Assembly: GCF_004005815.1 (NCBI RefSeq)
Contig: NZ_SACK01000006.1
Span: forward strand, 62,001 to 126,000
DNA: 64,000 bases
From: Mucilaginibacter limnophilus
Lineage (GTDB): Bacteria > Bacteroidota > Bacteroidia > Sphingobacteriales > Sphingobacteriaceae
Direction: 5' to 3'
Shown: positions 25,861-33,429 of the stretch, in pieces
Layout: each line of letters begins with the position of its first letter
Numbering within the stretch: position 1 is the stretch's first letter
Position numbers and translations under genes: made by a program
Notes under the pieces: generated by a model
The model's database searches: none
Seen by the model: the letters and a program-made list of their open reading frames with translations, nothing else
Told to the model about the DNA's origin: nothing

Positions 25861-26886
25861 ATGAGAGATTCGTTATTAATAAAAGCCGCTTTTTCAGAAT
25901 CCACAGAACGCCCGCCGGTATGGATGATGCGCCAGGCAGGCCGCTTTATGCCACAGTACTGGGAGATAAAAAACAAGTACTCTTTTCTGGAAATGTGCAA
26001 AACGCCCGAAATCGCCGCAGATGTAACCATGCTGCCTGTTGACCTGCTGGGTATCGACGGCGCTATTTTTTTTTCAGACATTTTGGTTACCGGCGAGGCC
26101 ATGGGTGGCGATTTGAGCTTTGAACAAGGTGTTGGTCCGCGGTTTGCCAATCCGGTACGCAACGCCGCCGATATTGATGCGCTGGAGACAGACGTGATGG
26201 ACAGGCTGCAATACGTAGCCGATGCTATTAAAGTAATTCAGCAACGCCTTAACGGCAGTATCCCGCTGATAGGTTTTGCCGGCGCGCCATTTACCGTAAT
26301 GAGTTATCTTGTTGAAGGCGGTTCGTCAAAAGATTTTAAACGCACCAAGCTTTTACTGCATAACGAACCTGAACTGGCGCACCGACTGCTTTCAAAAATA
26401 GCGACTGTTACTGCCGATTACCTGAACCTGCAAATAGCCGCCGGTGTAAACGCCGTGCAGATATTTGACAGTTGGGCACTGGCTTTAGCATGGGATGATT
26501 ACAAAGAGTTTTCGCATAAATATATTACCGAAATTATCAGCAAACTGAACCGTAAGGATATCCCGGTGATATCCTTCTGTAAAGGCAGTTCAGTATTCGC
26601 GCCGCTAATGGCCGAGGCTAAGCCGGATGTTATTTCTATCGACTGGAATGTTGATCTGCTTGATATGAAAAAACGTCTGCCTCAAGGCATTGCCGTGCAG
26701 GGCAATCTTGACCCGCATATTTTGTATGCTGATAGAAAAGTAATTAAAGAGCGTATCCACCGCCTGTTCGACCGCATGCGCGGCGAAGACGGCTACATCT
26801 TCAATCTGGGCCACGGCATAATGCCTGATATCCCGTTTGATAATGTGAAGTACGCTATTGAAGTAGTGAAGGAATACAGATACTAA
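25861..26886 (+). CDS. hemE: Uroporphyrinogen decarboxylase
   Basis: The 341-residue enzyme decarboxylates uroporphyrinogen III to coproporphyrinogen III. The signature PVWMMRQAGRFMPQYW is near the N-terminus, with GFAGAPFTVMSYLVEGG, IFDSWALAL and FNLGHGIMPDIPFDNVK further on. I start at the ATG at 25861 (MRDSLLIKAAFSE), which matches the family. The open frame from 25753 reads through the intergenic repeat and is artificial. It is the penultimate heme gene of this cluster. Confidence 0.95.
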   Translation: MRDSLLIKAAFSESTERPPVWMMRQAGRFMPQYWEIKNKYSFLEMCKTPEIAADVTMLPVDLLGIDGAIFFSDILVTGEAMGGDLSFEQGVGPRFANPVRNAADIDALETDVMDRLQYVADAIKVIQQRLNGSIPLIGFAGAPFTVMSYLVEGGSSKDFKRTKLLLHNEPELAHRLLSKIATVTADYLNLQIAAGVNAVQIFDSWALALAWDDYKEFSHKYITEIISKLNRKDIPVISFCKGSSVFAPLMAEAKPDVISIDWNVDLLDMKKRLPQGIAVQGNLDPHILYADRKVIKERIHRLFDRMRGEDGYIFNLGHGIMPDIPFDNVKYAIEVVKEYRY

Positions 26887-26965
26887 GCCCCCTAACCCCC
26901 TAAGGGGGACCGACGGGCGCTTTTAATATAATAACTTTTATTCCCCCTTCAGGGGGTTAGGGGGC
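26887..26965. repeat. Intergenic GCCCCCTAACCCCC inverted repeat abutting hemJ
   Basis: GCCCCCTAACCCCCTAAGGG (from 26887) and its near reverse complement (26941-26965) enclose about 31 AT-rich bases. The right arm ends at the base before the hemJ ATG, so it forms that gene's entire ribosome-binding region. A second copy of the same family is at 44592-44683. Confidence 0.85.
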
Positions 26966-27517
26966 ATGGACTACTATTTATATATTAAATCCATACACAT
27001 CATTTTTGTAGTCTGCTGGATGGCGGGGCTGTTTTATATTGTGCGCTTGTTTATTTACCATACCGAGGCACAGCAAAAGCCTGAGCCTGAAAAAAGTATC
27101 CTGTCCAGGCAGTTCGAGATAATGGAGCGGCGGTTGTGGTATGTTATTTCTGTACCTTCCATGATCATAACGATTGCAGCGGGTATAACTATGCTCATTT
27201 TAATGCCAGCCTGGTTACAGCAAGGTTGGATGCACATTAAACTTACTTTTGTTTTAGGATTAGTGGCCTATCATCACATCTGCCAAAGTAAAATGAAACA
27301 GATGCGTAACGGCGTGTTCAAGTGGACATCAACCCAGTTGCGCATCTGGAACGAGGTGGCTACTATTTTTCTATTCGCTATAGTTTTCCTTGTGGTGTTA
27401 AAAAGCTCTTTGAATTGGATATTCGGTTTAATAGGGCTGGTGCTATTCGCCCTTATCATTATGTCGGCAGTGAAGATTTATAAGTATTTCAGGGAGAAAT
27501 CAAATAAGGATGGCTAA
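26966..27517 (+). CDS. hemJ: HemJ-type protoporphyrinogen IX oxidase
   Basis: The 183-residue integral membrane protein begins MDYYLYIKSIHIIFVVCWMA, with the conserved His of helix 1 and WMAGLFYIVRLFIYH. It has four helices, and MERRLWYVISVPSM plus a histidine pair (YHHIC) in the middle. This matches HemJ (formerly UPF0093 / CopD-like), which converts protoporphyrinogen IX to protoporphyrin IX in organisms without HemG/HemY. The heme context supports that role. Its stop overlaps the start of a 107-codon gene by 8 bases. Confidence 0.9.
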   Translation: MDYYLYIKSIHIIFVVCWMAGLFYIVRLFIYHTEAQQKPEPEKSILSRQFEIMERRLWYVISVPSMIITIAAGITMLILMPAWLQQGWMHIKLTFVLGLVAYHHICQSKMKQMRNGVFKWTSTQLRIWNEVATIFLFAIVFLVVLKSSLNWIFGLIGLVLFALIIMSAVKIYKYFREKSNKDG

Positions 27518-27833
27518 TCTTAAACAAAAAGTACTTGCAATTGAAGTTCAAATTAAACAGCTTGTTAAGCAATATTGTACTGAAAATTATTGGATAACCC
27601 ATTATGGTTCATTTGATATTCATCCTAAGCATTTAGTGTATTGGATATGTGTTAAGTCTGATAAAATGAAAGCTTCACTTGAACAAAATACTATTTTAAA
27701 TGAGCAATTAAGATTTGTCTTGCGGGATAATGACTATCCCGAGGAAGGAATTAATCATGTTCATATCGGTTTTGAATCGCAGGAAACAGTAGATAGGGAA
27801 TCAGATGGTAATTGGTGGTTCCATTGGAAATAG
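27510..27833 (+). CDS. Hypothetical 107-residue protein, AT-rich
   Basis: It overlaps hemJ by 8 bases (ATGGCTAA contains its start and the hemJ stop), so translation may be coupled. The product has an N-terminal helix (LKQKVLAIEVQIKQLVKQY), then strands (HLVYWICVKSDKM, INHVHIGFESQETV) and a Trp-rich end (NWWFHWK). I do not recognise it. Codon use is visibly more AT-rich than the neighbouring hem genes, and its style resembles small immunity-type proteins, which hints at later acquisition. An orphan antitoxin-like gene converges with it. Confidence 0.65.
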   Translation: MANLKQKVLAIEVQIKQLVKQYCTENYWITHYGSFDIHPKHLVYWICVKSDKMKASLEQNTILNEQLRFVLRDNDYPEEGINHVHIGFESQETVDRESDGNWWFHWK

Positions 27834-27854
27834 ATATAATGCCAATAATATAAA

Positions 27855-27992
27855 TTAACCCTCATTTCGTTTTTTTTCTTCATAGAATGCAATAAGTAGC
27901 CGTAAAGCTTTCTCAATCAATTCCTTTTTATCCTTAATTCCAGTTAGTTTAATTGCTTCTTCAAGTAGGGTGGTATCAACCGATATCTTCAT
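27855..27992 (-). CDS. Small VapB/DUF2191-type antitoxin-like protein, orphan
   Basis: The minus-strand frame from the ATG at 27992 encodes 45 residues: MKISVDTTLLEEAIKLTG, then IKDKKELIEKALRLLIA and FYEEKKRNEG. The short N-terminal strand followed by two helices with the K-x-E-L-I-x-x-A-L pattern is that of ribbon-helix-helix VapB antitoxins. A vapC PIN-domain gene would normally follow directly, but the downstream bases hold a convergent plus-strand gene, so no toxin is present. It may be a relic or a stand-alone repressor. Too short for default gene calling; the call rests on the motif pattern. Confidence 0.65.
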   Translation of the reverse strand: MKISVDTTLLEEAIKLTGIKDKKELIEKALRLLIAFYEEKKRNEG

Positions 27993-28060
27993 AAAATAAA
28001 TTTATAATTTTTTTCTCACCCCTTGCAACCATTCCGTCCAAACTTTCATCTTACCTTTAA

Positions 28061-28633
28061 ATGATGTTTTTGGAACGAACCTTTACAATTGATGATCTGA
28101 TAAAACGCTGCAAAGGGGGCGACCGTAAAGCATGCGAAATGCTGTACAAACAGTTCGCTTCAAAAATGCTGGCTGTTTGCCTCCGCTACGCTGTCGACCG
28201 TATGGAGGCCGAGGACATGCTGCAGAACGGGTTCATTAGGGTGTTCAATAAGTTGAACGACTACAGGGGAGAAGGTTCATTTGAGGGGTGGATTCGCCGC
28301 ATTATGGTGCACTGCTCAATTGAATATTACCGCAAGCGTCACAAAATGATGCAGGTGGTTGATATTGATGAGTCGGGGTACGAGCCGTCGGTAAACGCGG
28401 CTGCAGCCGCCAATCTCGACGCTAAAGACCTGATGGCCATAATACAGCAGCTTGCGCCCGGTTACCGCATGGTGTTTAACCTGTATGCTATTGAAGGTTA
28501 CTCACACAAAGAGATAGCGGAAATTTTAGGCATAACCGAGGGCGCCTCAAAATCGCAGTTGTCTAGGGCACGTACAATATTGAAAGACTTGATTGCTAAT
28601 AGTGAAAAAAAAAGATATGAATATGCAGGATAA
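28061..28633 (+). CDS. ECF-type RNA polymerase sigma factor
   Basis: The 190-residue protein has region 2 (ACEMLYKQFASKMLAVCLRY, AEDMLQNGFIRVF, FEGWIRRIMVHCSIEYYRK) and region 4 (LAPGYRMVFNLYAIEGYSH then KEIAEILGITEGASKSQLSR). This size and domain set define group IV sigma factors. Two ATGs (28061 and 28064) compete as start. A TACCTTTA at 28052-28059 resembles a -7 box but is so close that a later start cannot be excluded. The next gene overlaps its stop and looks like its membrane anti-sigma factor. Confidence 0.92.
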   Translation: MMFLERTFTIDDLIKRCKGGDRKACEMLYKQFASKMLAVCLRYAVDRMEAEDMLQNGFIRVFNKLNDYRGEGSFEGWIRRIMVHCSIEYYRKRHKMMQVVDIDESGYEPSVNAAAAANLDAKDLMAIIQQLAPGYRMVFNLYAIEGYSHKEIAEILGITEGASKSQLSRARTILKDLIANSEKKRYEYAG

Positions 28634-29393
28634 GGAATTGGATGCGCTTTTCAGGGATAACCTGGAAAATATGGAAGTGGAACCTTCTGCTAATTTATGG
28701 GCAGGCATTGCCGCCGGTCTTGATCAGCCTGAAACAAAGAAAAGGCCACTTGTGCAGTACTTGAGTATTGCCGCTACCATTGTTGTGCTTATAACCGCAG
28801 GTATATTATTTATACCTAAACATAAGCCTAAACAACAAGGTACTGCAATGGCAAAGGTAAAAACCCGGCCTGTTAAAAAAGCGGTTGAAATCGTACCTGC
28901 AGCGCCGCAGCCGGAAGCCGCTCCGCTTGTTAAAACTGAATCAAAAGCAGAGCAAATTGCTGTTATAAAACAAGCATCGCCGAAGGTGGAAAAAGTCGAA
29001 GCTGTAGTTAAACAGCCTGCTGAAGTAACAGTTACTGAACTTCCACATATAGTACAGCAACAACAAGCCATAGCCGCTGTAACGCCAAAAACTGATAACC
29101 CTAATCCGGTGGTGCCTGATAATGATGTGCCGCTTAGTCAAAAAAATATTCAGACTGAAACAGAACCTTTTAAAAACAAGCCTGTAGTAATGGCACAGGC
29201 AAATTTGTCGAAGGCAGAAACACAGCAAGTTCAACCCGAAAAAAAGAAACGCTCACGCGGACTTGGGGGATTATTAAGCTCGCTGGTAGCAAAAATTGAT
29301 AAACGTGAAGATAAACTGGTGGAGTTTGACGAGAACCAGAAACTAACAGGCATAAACCTTGGAATACTTAAAATAACAACTGAACAAGAATAA
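28617..29393 (+). CDS. Putative membrane anti-sigma factor with long periplasmic linker
   Basis: The 258-residue product starts MNMQDKELDALFRDNLENME with a short cytoplasmic part (about 45 residues). It has one membrane helix (LSIAATIVVLITAGILFI) and then a long Pro/Ala/Lys/Val-rich linker ending in a conserved-looking tail (RSRGLGGLLSSLVAKIDKR). The start overlaps the sigma factor stop by 17 bases, the usual coupling of sigma and anti-sigma genes. There is no zinc-binding anti-sigma motif, so the anti-sigma role is inferred from position and topology. Confidence 0.72.
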   Translation: MNMQDKELDALFRDNLENMEVEPSANLWAGIAAGLDQPETKKRPLVQYLSIAATIVVLITAGILFIPKHKPKQQGTAMAKVKTRPVKKAVEIVPAAPQPEAAPLVKTESKAEQIAVIKQASPKVEKVEAVVKQPAEVTVTELPHIVQQQQAIAAVTPKTDNPNPVVPDNDVPLSQKNIQTETEPFKNKPVVMAQANLSKAETQQVQPEKKKRSRGLGGLLSSLVAKIDKREDKLVEFDENQKLTGINLGILKITTEQE

Positions 29394-29422
29394 CAAACTA
29401 CAATACACTTACACAATTATAT

Positions 29423-30259
29423 ATGAAACGCTTATTTTTTACTGTGATAGCCGGTTTATTTACTGCCGGTGCATTTGCCCAAACGGATACTACCATTACC
29501 ACAACAACCACAACTGTTATTACAAAAACCGATACTGTTGTTACTACCGATACAGTTAAAACAACAAAGCGCAAATTTAAATTTAGCTGGGATGCCAATA
29601 ATCGTGATACCATTCGCCATGAGGCCAAAAAATCACCTGGATGGTCGTTTGGTGTAACGCTTTCACGCATCGATATAGGCTTTGCTACGCTGAATGATAA
29701 CGGCAGCTTTAAACTATCGCCGGAGAATGAATTCCTGCGCTACCGCTCATGGAAAAGCAGCAACTTCGCGTTCGACTTTGTGCAACTGGGTTACCGCTTT
29801 AACAGTGCATTTAAAATTTATGTATCAGGTGGTTTCGAGTGGACAAAATTCCGCCTGCGTGAAGATGTTACCCTGCAACGTTTTCAGCCGCAGCTAACAT
29901 ATGAAGAAAGTCCTGTTGACTTTGATAAAAACAATTTCTCATTTACCTACTTCCGTATACCGCTTAGTTTTTATTGGAGAAGCCATGATGATAAGGATGG
30001 CCACCGTTTCAGTGTAGTTGCCGGCCCAACTTTAGGCTTGCTGATTAACGGTTATACCAAGCAAAAAAGCGACGAAAACGGTACGCAAAAGTTCAGTGGC
30101 GGATATAACCTGGCCAAGGTACAATATGGAGCGCACCTGCGTGCAGGCTACGGCGGTATAGGCTTCTTTGCTAAGTATTACTTTAACGATATGTTTGACG
30201 ATAGCCCGGCACAAAAAGGCCTGCGTTTATTTACTGTAGGCGCAACAGTTGGATTTTAA
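29423..30259 (+). CDS. Outer membrane beta-barrel protein
   Basis: The 278-residue protein has a signal peptide (MKRLFFTVIAGLFTAGAFAQ), then a threonine-rich stretch (residues 21-50, many TTT/TDTV). Amphipathic strands typical of small outer membrane barrels follow: WSFGVTLSRIDIGFATL, FDFVQLGYRFNSAFKIYVSG, HLRAGYGGIGFFAKYYF. The C-terminus ends in aromatic-rich LFTVGATVGF, a barrel end signal. It is the last gene of the sigma / anti-sigma operon and is a likely regulon member. Confidence 0.83.
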   Translation: MKRLFFTVIAGLFTAGAFAQTDTTITTTTTTVITKTDTVVTTDTVKTTKRKFKFSWDANNRDTIRHEAKKSPGWSFGVTLSRIDIGFATLNDNGSFKLSPENEFLRYRSWKSSNFAFDFVQLGYRFNSAFKIYVSGGFEWTKFRLREDVTLQRFQPQLTYEESPVDFDKNNFSFTYFRIPLSFYWRSHDDKDGHRFSVVAGPTLGLLINGYTKQKSDENGTQKFSGGYNLAKVQYGAHLRAGYGGIGFFAKYYFNDMFDDSPAQKGLRLFTVGATVGF

Positions 30260-30278
30260 TTAACAACATAAAAAACAA

Positions 30279-30312
30279 AAAAGCGAAACAGGCAACTGTT
30301 TCGCTTTTTTGT
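30279..30312 (+). terminator. Rho-independent terminator after the barrel gene
   Basis: AAAAGCGAAACAG (30279-30291) pairs perfectly with CTGTTTCGCTTTT (30296-30308) around GCAA, followed by TTGTTTT. Confidence 0.88.
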
Positions 30313-30484
30313 TTTAAGCCGTATATAAAAAAAGCAGGTAATTGGCCTTGCGCTTTATCCCTGCTCACTTAATCTTTAACTATTAACCGACAGTAAATTA
30401 AATCTGTTAGTTGATATAAAGATAGTAATTGTTTTTGTAGTTTAATAAATGTTGTGCTAATTAAGTTTGCGAATTTTTTTTTAT

Positions 30485-30502
30485 TACTTACAGATGTAAG
30501 TA
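30485..30502. promoter_or_regulatory. Operator-like palindrome in the hemA upstream region
   Basis: TACTTACAGATGTAAGTA is an 18-base inverted repeat (TACTTAC / GTAAGTA) of the kind bound by HxlR/MarR-type regulators. It lies 180 bases before hemA in the 365-base gap that follows the terminator; the rest of that gap is AT-rich without a gene. Confidence 0.45.
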
Positions 30503-30625
30503 CGGAGGCAACTATTTATCATTTTTGTGAGTAATTGATATTGTAAGCAGGGAAAATTTAATGGTCAAAAACAGGTTAAAACAATCTATTTATAATCGTT
30601 CTAAATACCTCTGTTTGACAAAGTA

Positions 30626-30659
30626 TTGACATAGCTACTCTATTATAAAGTTATTTTTG
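30626..30659 (+). promoter_or_regulatory. Candidate promoter for hemA
   Basis: TATTTTTG (30652-30659) is a TAnnTTTG -7 box with TTG (30626-30628) 23 bases upstream as -33. The TTG start codon of hemA is at 30682. Confidence 0.55.
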
Positions 30660-30681
30660 TTGGGTTAAAATTTAAACTGAG

Positions 30682-31905
30682 TTGAAGTATTTAAAGGTTA
30701 TAGCTTTTACGCACAAGCAGATCGAGCTGAAGGAGTTGGGAAAGTTGGTTATTTGCCAGGAAGATCTTACCGAGAAGCTTCAACAGGTGAAAGTGCAGTT
30801 TGGCATTTCTGAGCTGTTTTACCTTGCTACCTGTAACCGTGTTGAGTTTGTGATGGCTACATCACACCAGGTTGACAGGGCTTTTGCTGAAAAGTTTATC
30901 AGTTTTTTAAATATGGGTTTGTGCTCGCACTACATGGGCACTTTTCTAAACGCCGCTTCAATTTATGAAGGTCAGGAAGCGCTTAACCATCTGCTGCGTA
31001 CTTCATGCTCGTTAGAAAGCCTGGTAGTTGGCGAAAAAGAAATACTTGCGCAGCTGCGCAAAGCCTACGAAAACGGCCGCGAAGCAGGCCTTACCGGCGA
31101 TTACCTGCGATTGGTGATGAACTGTGTGGTAAAAACCGCTAAAGAGGTTTATACCCACACCAACATCTCAAAAAATCCTATCTCAGTTGTATCGCTTGCC
31201 TACCGTAAACTTAAAGACCTCAAACTTTGCTCAAATGCCCGCATCCTGATTATCGGTGCAGGTGAAACCAACCGTAACATCAGCAAGTATTTGCAAAAGC
31301 ATAAGTTCAGCAACTTTGTGGTATTTAACCGCACGGTTGAAAAGGCGCAGCTACTGGCAGCCGATCTTAACGGTGAGTTTTACAGCTTAAAAGATCTTAA
31401 GAATTATAAAAGCGGCTTTGATGCCATTATTACCTGTACATCAGCAACGCAGCCTATCATTACGCCCGAGCTTTACACTTCGTTACTGAATGGCGAAACC
31501 GGACGTAAAACCATTGTCGATTTGGCAGTGCCTAATGATACCGCGCCCGAAGTGCTTGAGCAATTTCCGGTAAACTTTATTGAGGTGCACTCGCTTAACG
31601 AGGTAGCCAAAAAGAACCTTCAGGAACGTTACCAGGAACTGGTGCACGCCGAAGCCATCATCGAACAGAATATTGGCGAGTTTTTAATGCAATTAAAACA
31701 GCGTCGTATTGAAATTGCCATGCGCAAGGTGCCCGAAAAAATCAAAGAAATACGCAGCACCGCCCTGAACAGCGTGTTCGTCGATGAAGTTCAAGGCATG
31801 GATCAGCAATCACGCGAGGTACTTGAAAAGGTGATCGCCTACATGGAAAAGAAATATATCAGCGTGCCAATGGTAATGGCTAAGGATATATTGATCAACA
31901 ACTAA
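30682..31905 (+). CDS. hemA: Glutamyl-tRNA reductase
   Basis: The 407-residue enzyme makes glutamate-1-semialdehyde from Glu-tRNA, the first step of the C5 heme pathway and the substrate for HemL. The nucleophile is Cys 51 in YLATCNRVEF. LVVGEKEILAQLRKAYE, the NADPH-binding ILIIGAGETNRNISKYL and a C-terminal dimerisation helix follow. The start codon is TTG. The first residues (MKYLKVIAFTHKQIELKELG) are somewhat unlike the usual GLNHKTAPVEIRE opening but keep the H-K pattern. It is separated from the other hem genes by the sigma factor operon. Confidence 0.93.
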   Translation: MKYLKVIAFTHKQIELKELGKLVICQEDLTEKLQQVKVQFGISELFYLATCNRVEFVMATSHQVDRAFAEKFISFLNMGLCSHYMGTFLNAASIYEGQEALNHLLRTSCSLESLVVGEKEILAQLRKAYENGREAGLTGDYLRLVMNCVVKTAKEVYTHTNISKNPISVVSLAYRKLKDLKLCSNARILIIGAGETNRNISKYLQKHKFSNFVVFNRTVEKAQLLAADLNGEFYSLKDLKNYKSGFDAIITCTSATQPIITPELYTSLLNGETGRKTIVDLAVPNDTAPEVLEQFPVNFIEVHSLNEVAKKNLQERYQELVHAEAIIEQNIGEFLMQLKQRRIEIAMRKVPEKIKEIRSTALNSVFVDEVQGMDQQSREVLEKVIAYMEKKYISVPMVMAKDILINN

Positions 31906-31909
31906 ATTC

Positions 31910-32030
31910 CTCTGTTTCCTTTTGAAAAGCAATGGCAGTGTCCTTTGTGTCTGCATCCCTGCTTTACGCTTATACTGCACAGGCCTTAGCCGCGTGGCCG
32001 GTATCCGCTGCAATTAGGTTTAAATTGCAA
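31910..32030. other. GC-rich intergenic block after hemA, possible dispersed element or structured RNA
   Basis: Between hemA and the RDD gene lies about 120 bases with a composition unlike other gaps. It contains GGCCTTAGCCGCGTGGCC, a CGGTATCCGC, and a GCAATT...AATTGC hairpin near 32010-32029. No credible frame is present. It resembles, from memory, a recurrent intergenic element in related genomes, but I cannot verify that here. Confidence 0.35.
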
Positions 32031-32061
32031 TGATAGTGCTGTTTTTATATCTTTAAGGTTT

Positions 32062-32514
32062 ATGATATTTAAACAGGTAAACCCTAAGCCGCACATCAAG
32101 TCACGTATTATTGCCACTTTAATAGACTACGCTATTTTTAGCGTCTTTAGTGTTATTTACATAATAGCATTTGACGATGACCCTGAACCCGGGCGTGCTA
32201 CAGTAAATGGTTTGCCGGCCCTGGTGCCTGTATTGCTATGGTTTGTTTACTTCCCGCTTCTTGAAAGCATAAATAGTACTACGCCCGGCCATGATATTTG
32301 TAAATTAAAAGTTGTAGGACTGAAGGGCCAAAAAATATCTTTTGGGCAAGCTTTCAAAAGGCGCATTTGTGATTTTATTGATTTAGGCTTATACGGATTA
32401 CCGGCGTTGATCTGCGTTGCAAAAACAGAGAAACATCAGCGTATTGGTGATTTGTGGGCAGGTACGCTCGTTGTGAAAAAAGAAGATGTCGAAGAAACCG
32501 AGGTTACGTTTTAA
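32062..32514 (+). CDS. RDD-family membrane protein
   Basis: The 150-residue protein has the RDD layout: a first helix opened by an Arg/Asp pair (KSRIIATLIDYAIFSVFS), a second helix (LVPVLLWFVYFPLLESI), the TTPGHDICKLKVVGLKG turn, a third amphipathic helix (FKRRICDFIDLGLYGLPALI) and the RIGDLWAGTLVV end. RDD proteins are small integral membrane proteins of poorly known role, some linked to ion exchange. It stands 50 bases before the alpha/beta hydrolase gene. Confidence 0.85.
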   Translation: MIFKQVNPKPHIKSRIIATLIDYAIFSVFSVIYIIAFDDDPEPGRATVNGLPALVPVLLWFVYFPLLESINSTTPGHDICKLKVVGLKGQKISFGQAFKRRICDFIDLGLYGLPALICVAKTEKHQRIGDLWAGTLVVKKEDVEETEVTF

Positions 32515-32564
32515 AACAAGTGCCTTATAAACAAAGCGCCTCATTTACCGTTACTTTACCAGTC

Positions 32565-33395
32565 ATGATTGTAAAGGAAAATTTTGTTACCCCCGGTGCT
32601 AAAGGCCGCGCCATTTACCTGGATATTACATATAACGACACTGCCCGAAACGCTCCGCTGGTAATTTTCGCGCACGGATTTAAAGGCTTCAAAGATTGGG
32701 GCACGCACGATCTGGTAGCCCGTCAATTTGCCGAGAACGGCTTCAGGTTTCTAAAATTCAACTTCTCGCACAACGGCACAACGCCCGAAACGCTAACCGA
32801 ATTTACTGACCTTACCGCTTTCAGCGAAAACACATTCTCAATCGAACTCGACGATCTGAAATATGTGATCGATTTTGCTTTCAGCGGCTCGGCGTTTACG
32901 CCGGTTCAGGGCGTGTACCTGGTAGGGCACAGCATGGGCGGCGGCCTCAGCGTAATACAGGCCGCTGAGGATTCACGTGTAAAAAAGTTGGTGACTATGG
33001 CCGCGGTTGCTACCTTCCGTAACCTATGGCCACGTCAGGTTGAAAAGCAATGGAAGTTACAGGGCGTAATGCATTTTCCAAACTATCGTACCGGTCAGCA
33101 AATGCCCGTAAAATCAACGCTGCTCGATGACTTAGATAAGAGCCCTGAGCGATTAAATATCATCATGCGAGCAACAGAAATTACCTGTCCGTGGCTTATT
33201 GCCCACGGTGACGCTGATACCACTGTTCCGCTGAGCCATGCGGAGGAACTGCATGCGGCAAACCCTGCGTCCGAGTTACTGGTTATCCGTAACGGCGACC
33301 ATGTTTTCGGCGGGAAGCATCCGTATTTTGAAAAGAGCTTACCACCCGATCTGCTTGCTTTTTGTAACCGTGCGATAGGTTTTTTAAATAATTAA
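32565..33395 (+). CDS. Alpha/beta hydrolase (dienelactone hydrolase-like)
   Basis: The 276-residue protein carries the oxyanion-hole stretch VIFAHGFKGFKDWG, nucleophile elbow LVGHSMGGG (Ser), acid region IAHGDADTTVP and final His in NGDHVFGG, a complete catalytic triad. Such proteins hydrolyse esters or lactones; the substrate is unknown. An open frame from 32454 overlaps the RDD gene, but the ATG at 32565 is the natural start. Confidence 0.88.
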   Translation: MIVKENFVTPGAKGRAIYLDITYNDTARNAPLVIFAHGFKGFKDWGTHDLVARQFAENGFRFLKFNFSHNGTTPETLTEFTDLTAFSENTFSIELDDLKYVIDFAFSGSAFTPVQGVYLVGHSMGGGLSVIQAAEDSRVKKLVTMAAVATFRNLWPRQVEKQWKLQGVMHFPNYRTGQQMPVKSTLLDDLDKSPERLNIIMRATEITCPWLIAHGDADTTVPLSHAEELHAANPASELLVIRNGDHVFGGKHPYFEKSLPPDLLAFCNRAIGFLNN

Positions 33396-33429
33396 AATGT
33401 TTAGCCGTATCGGTCGTCTGTAATAATAT

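Noticed and set aside
31810-32013. 67-codon minus-strand frame over the GC-rich block after hemA
   Set aside because: Half of it is antisense to hemA; composition comes from the block, not from a protein.
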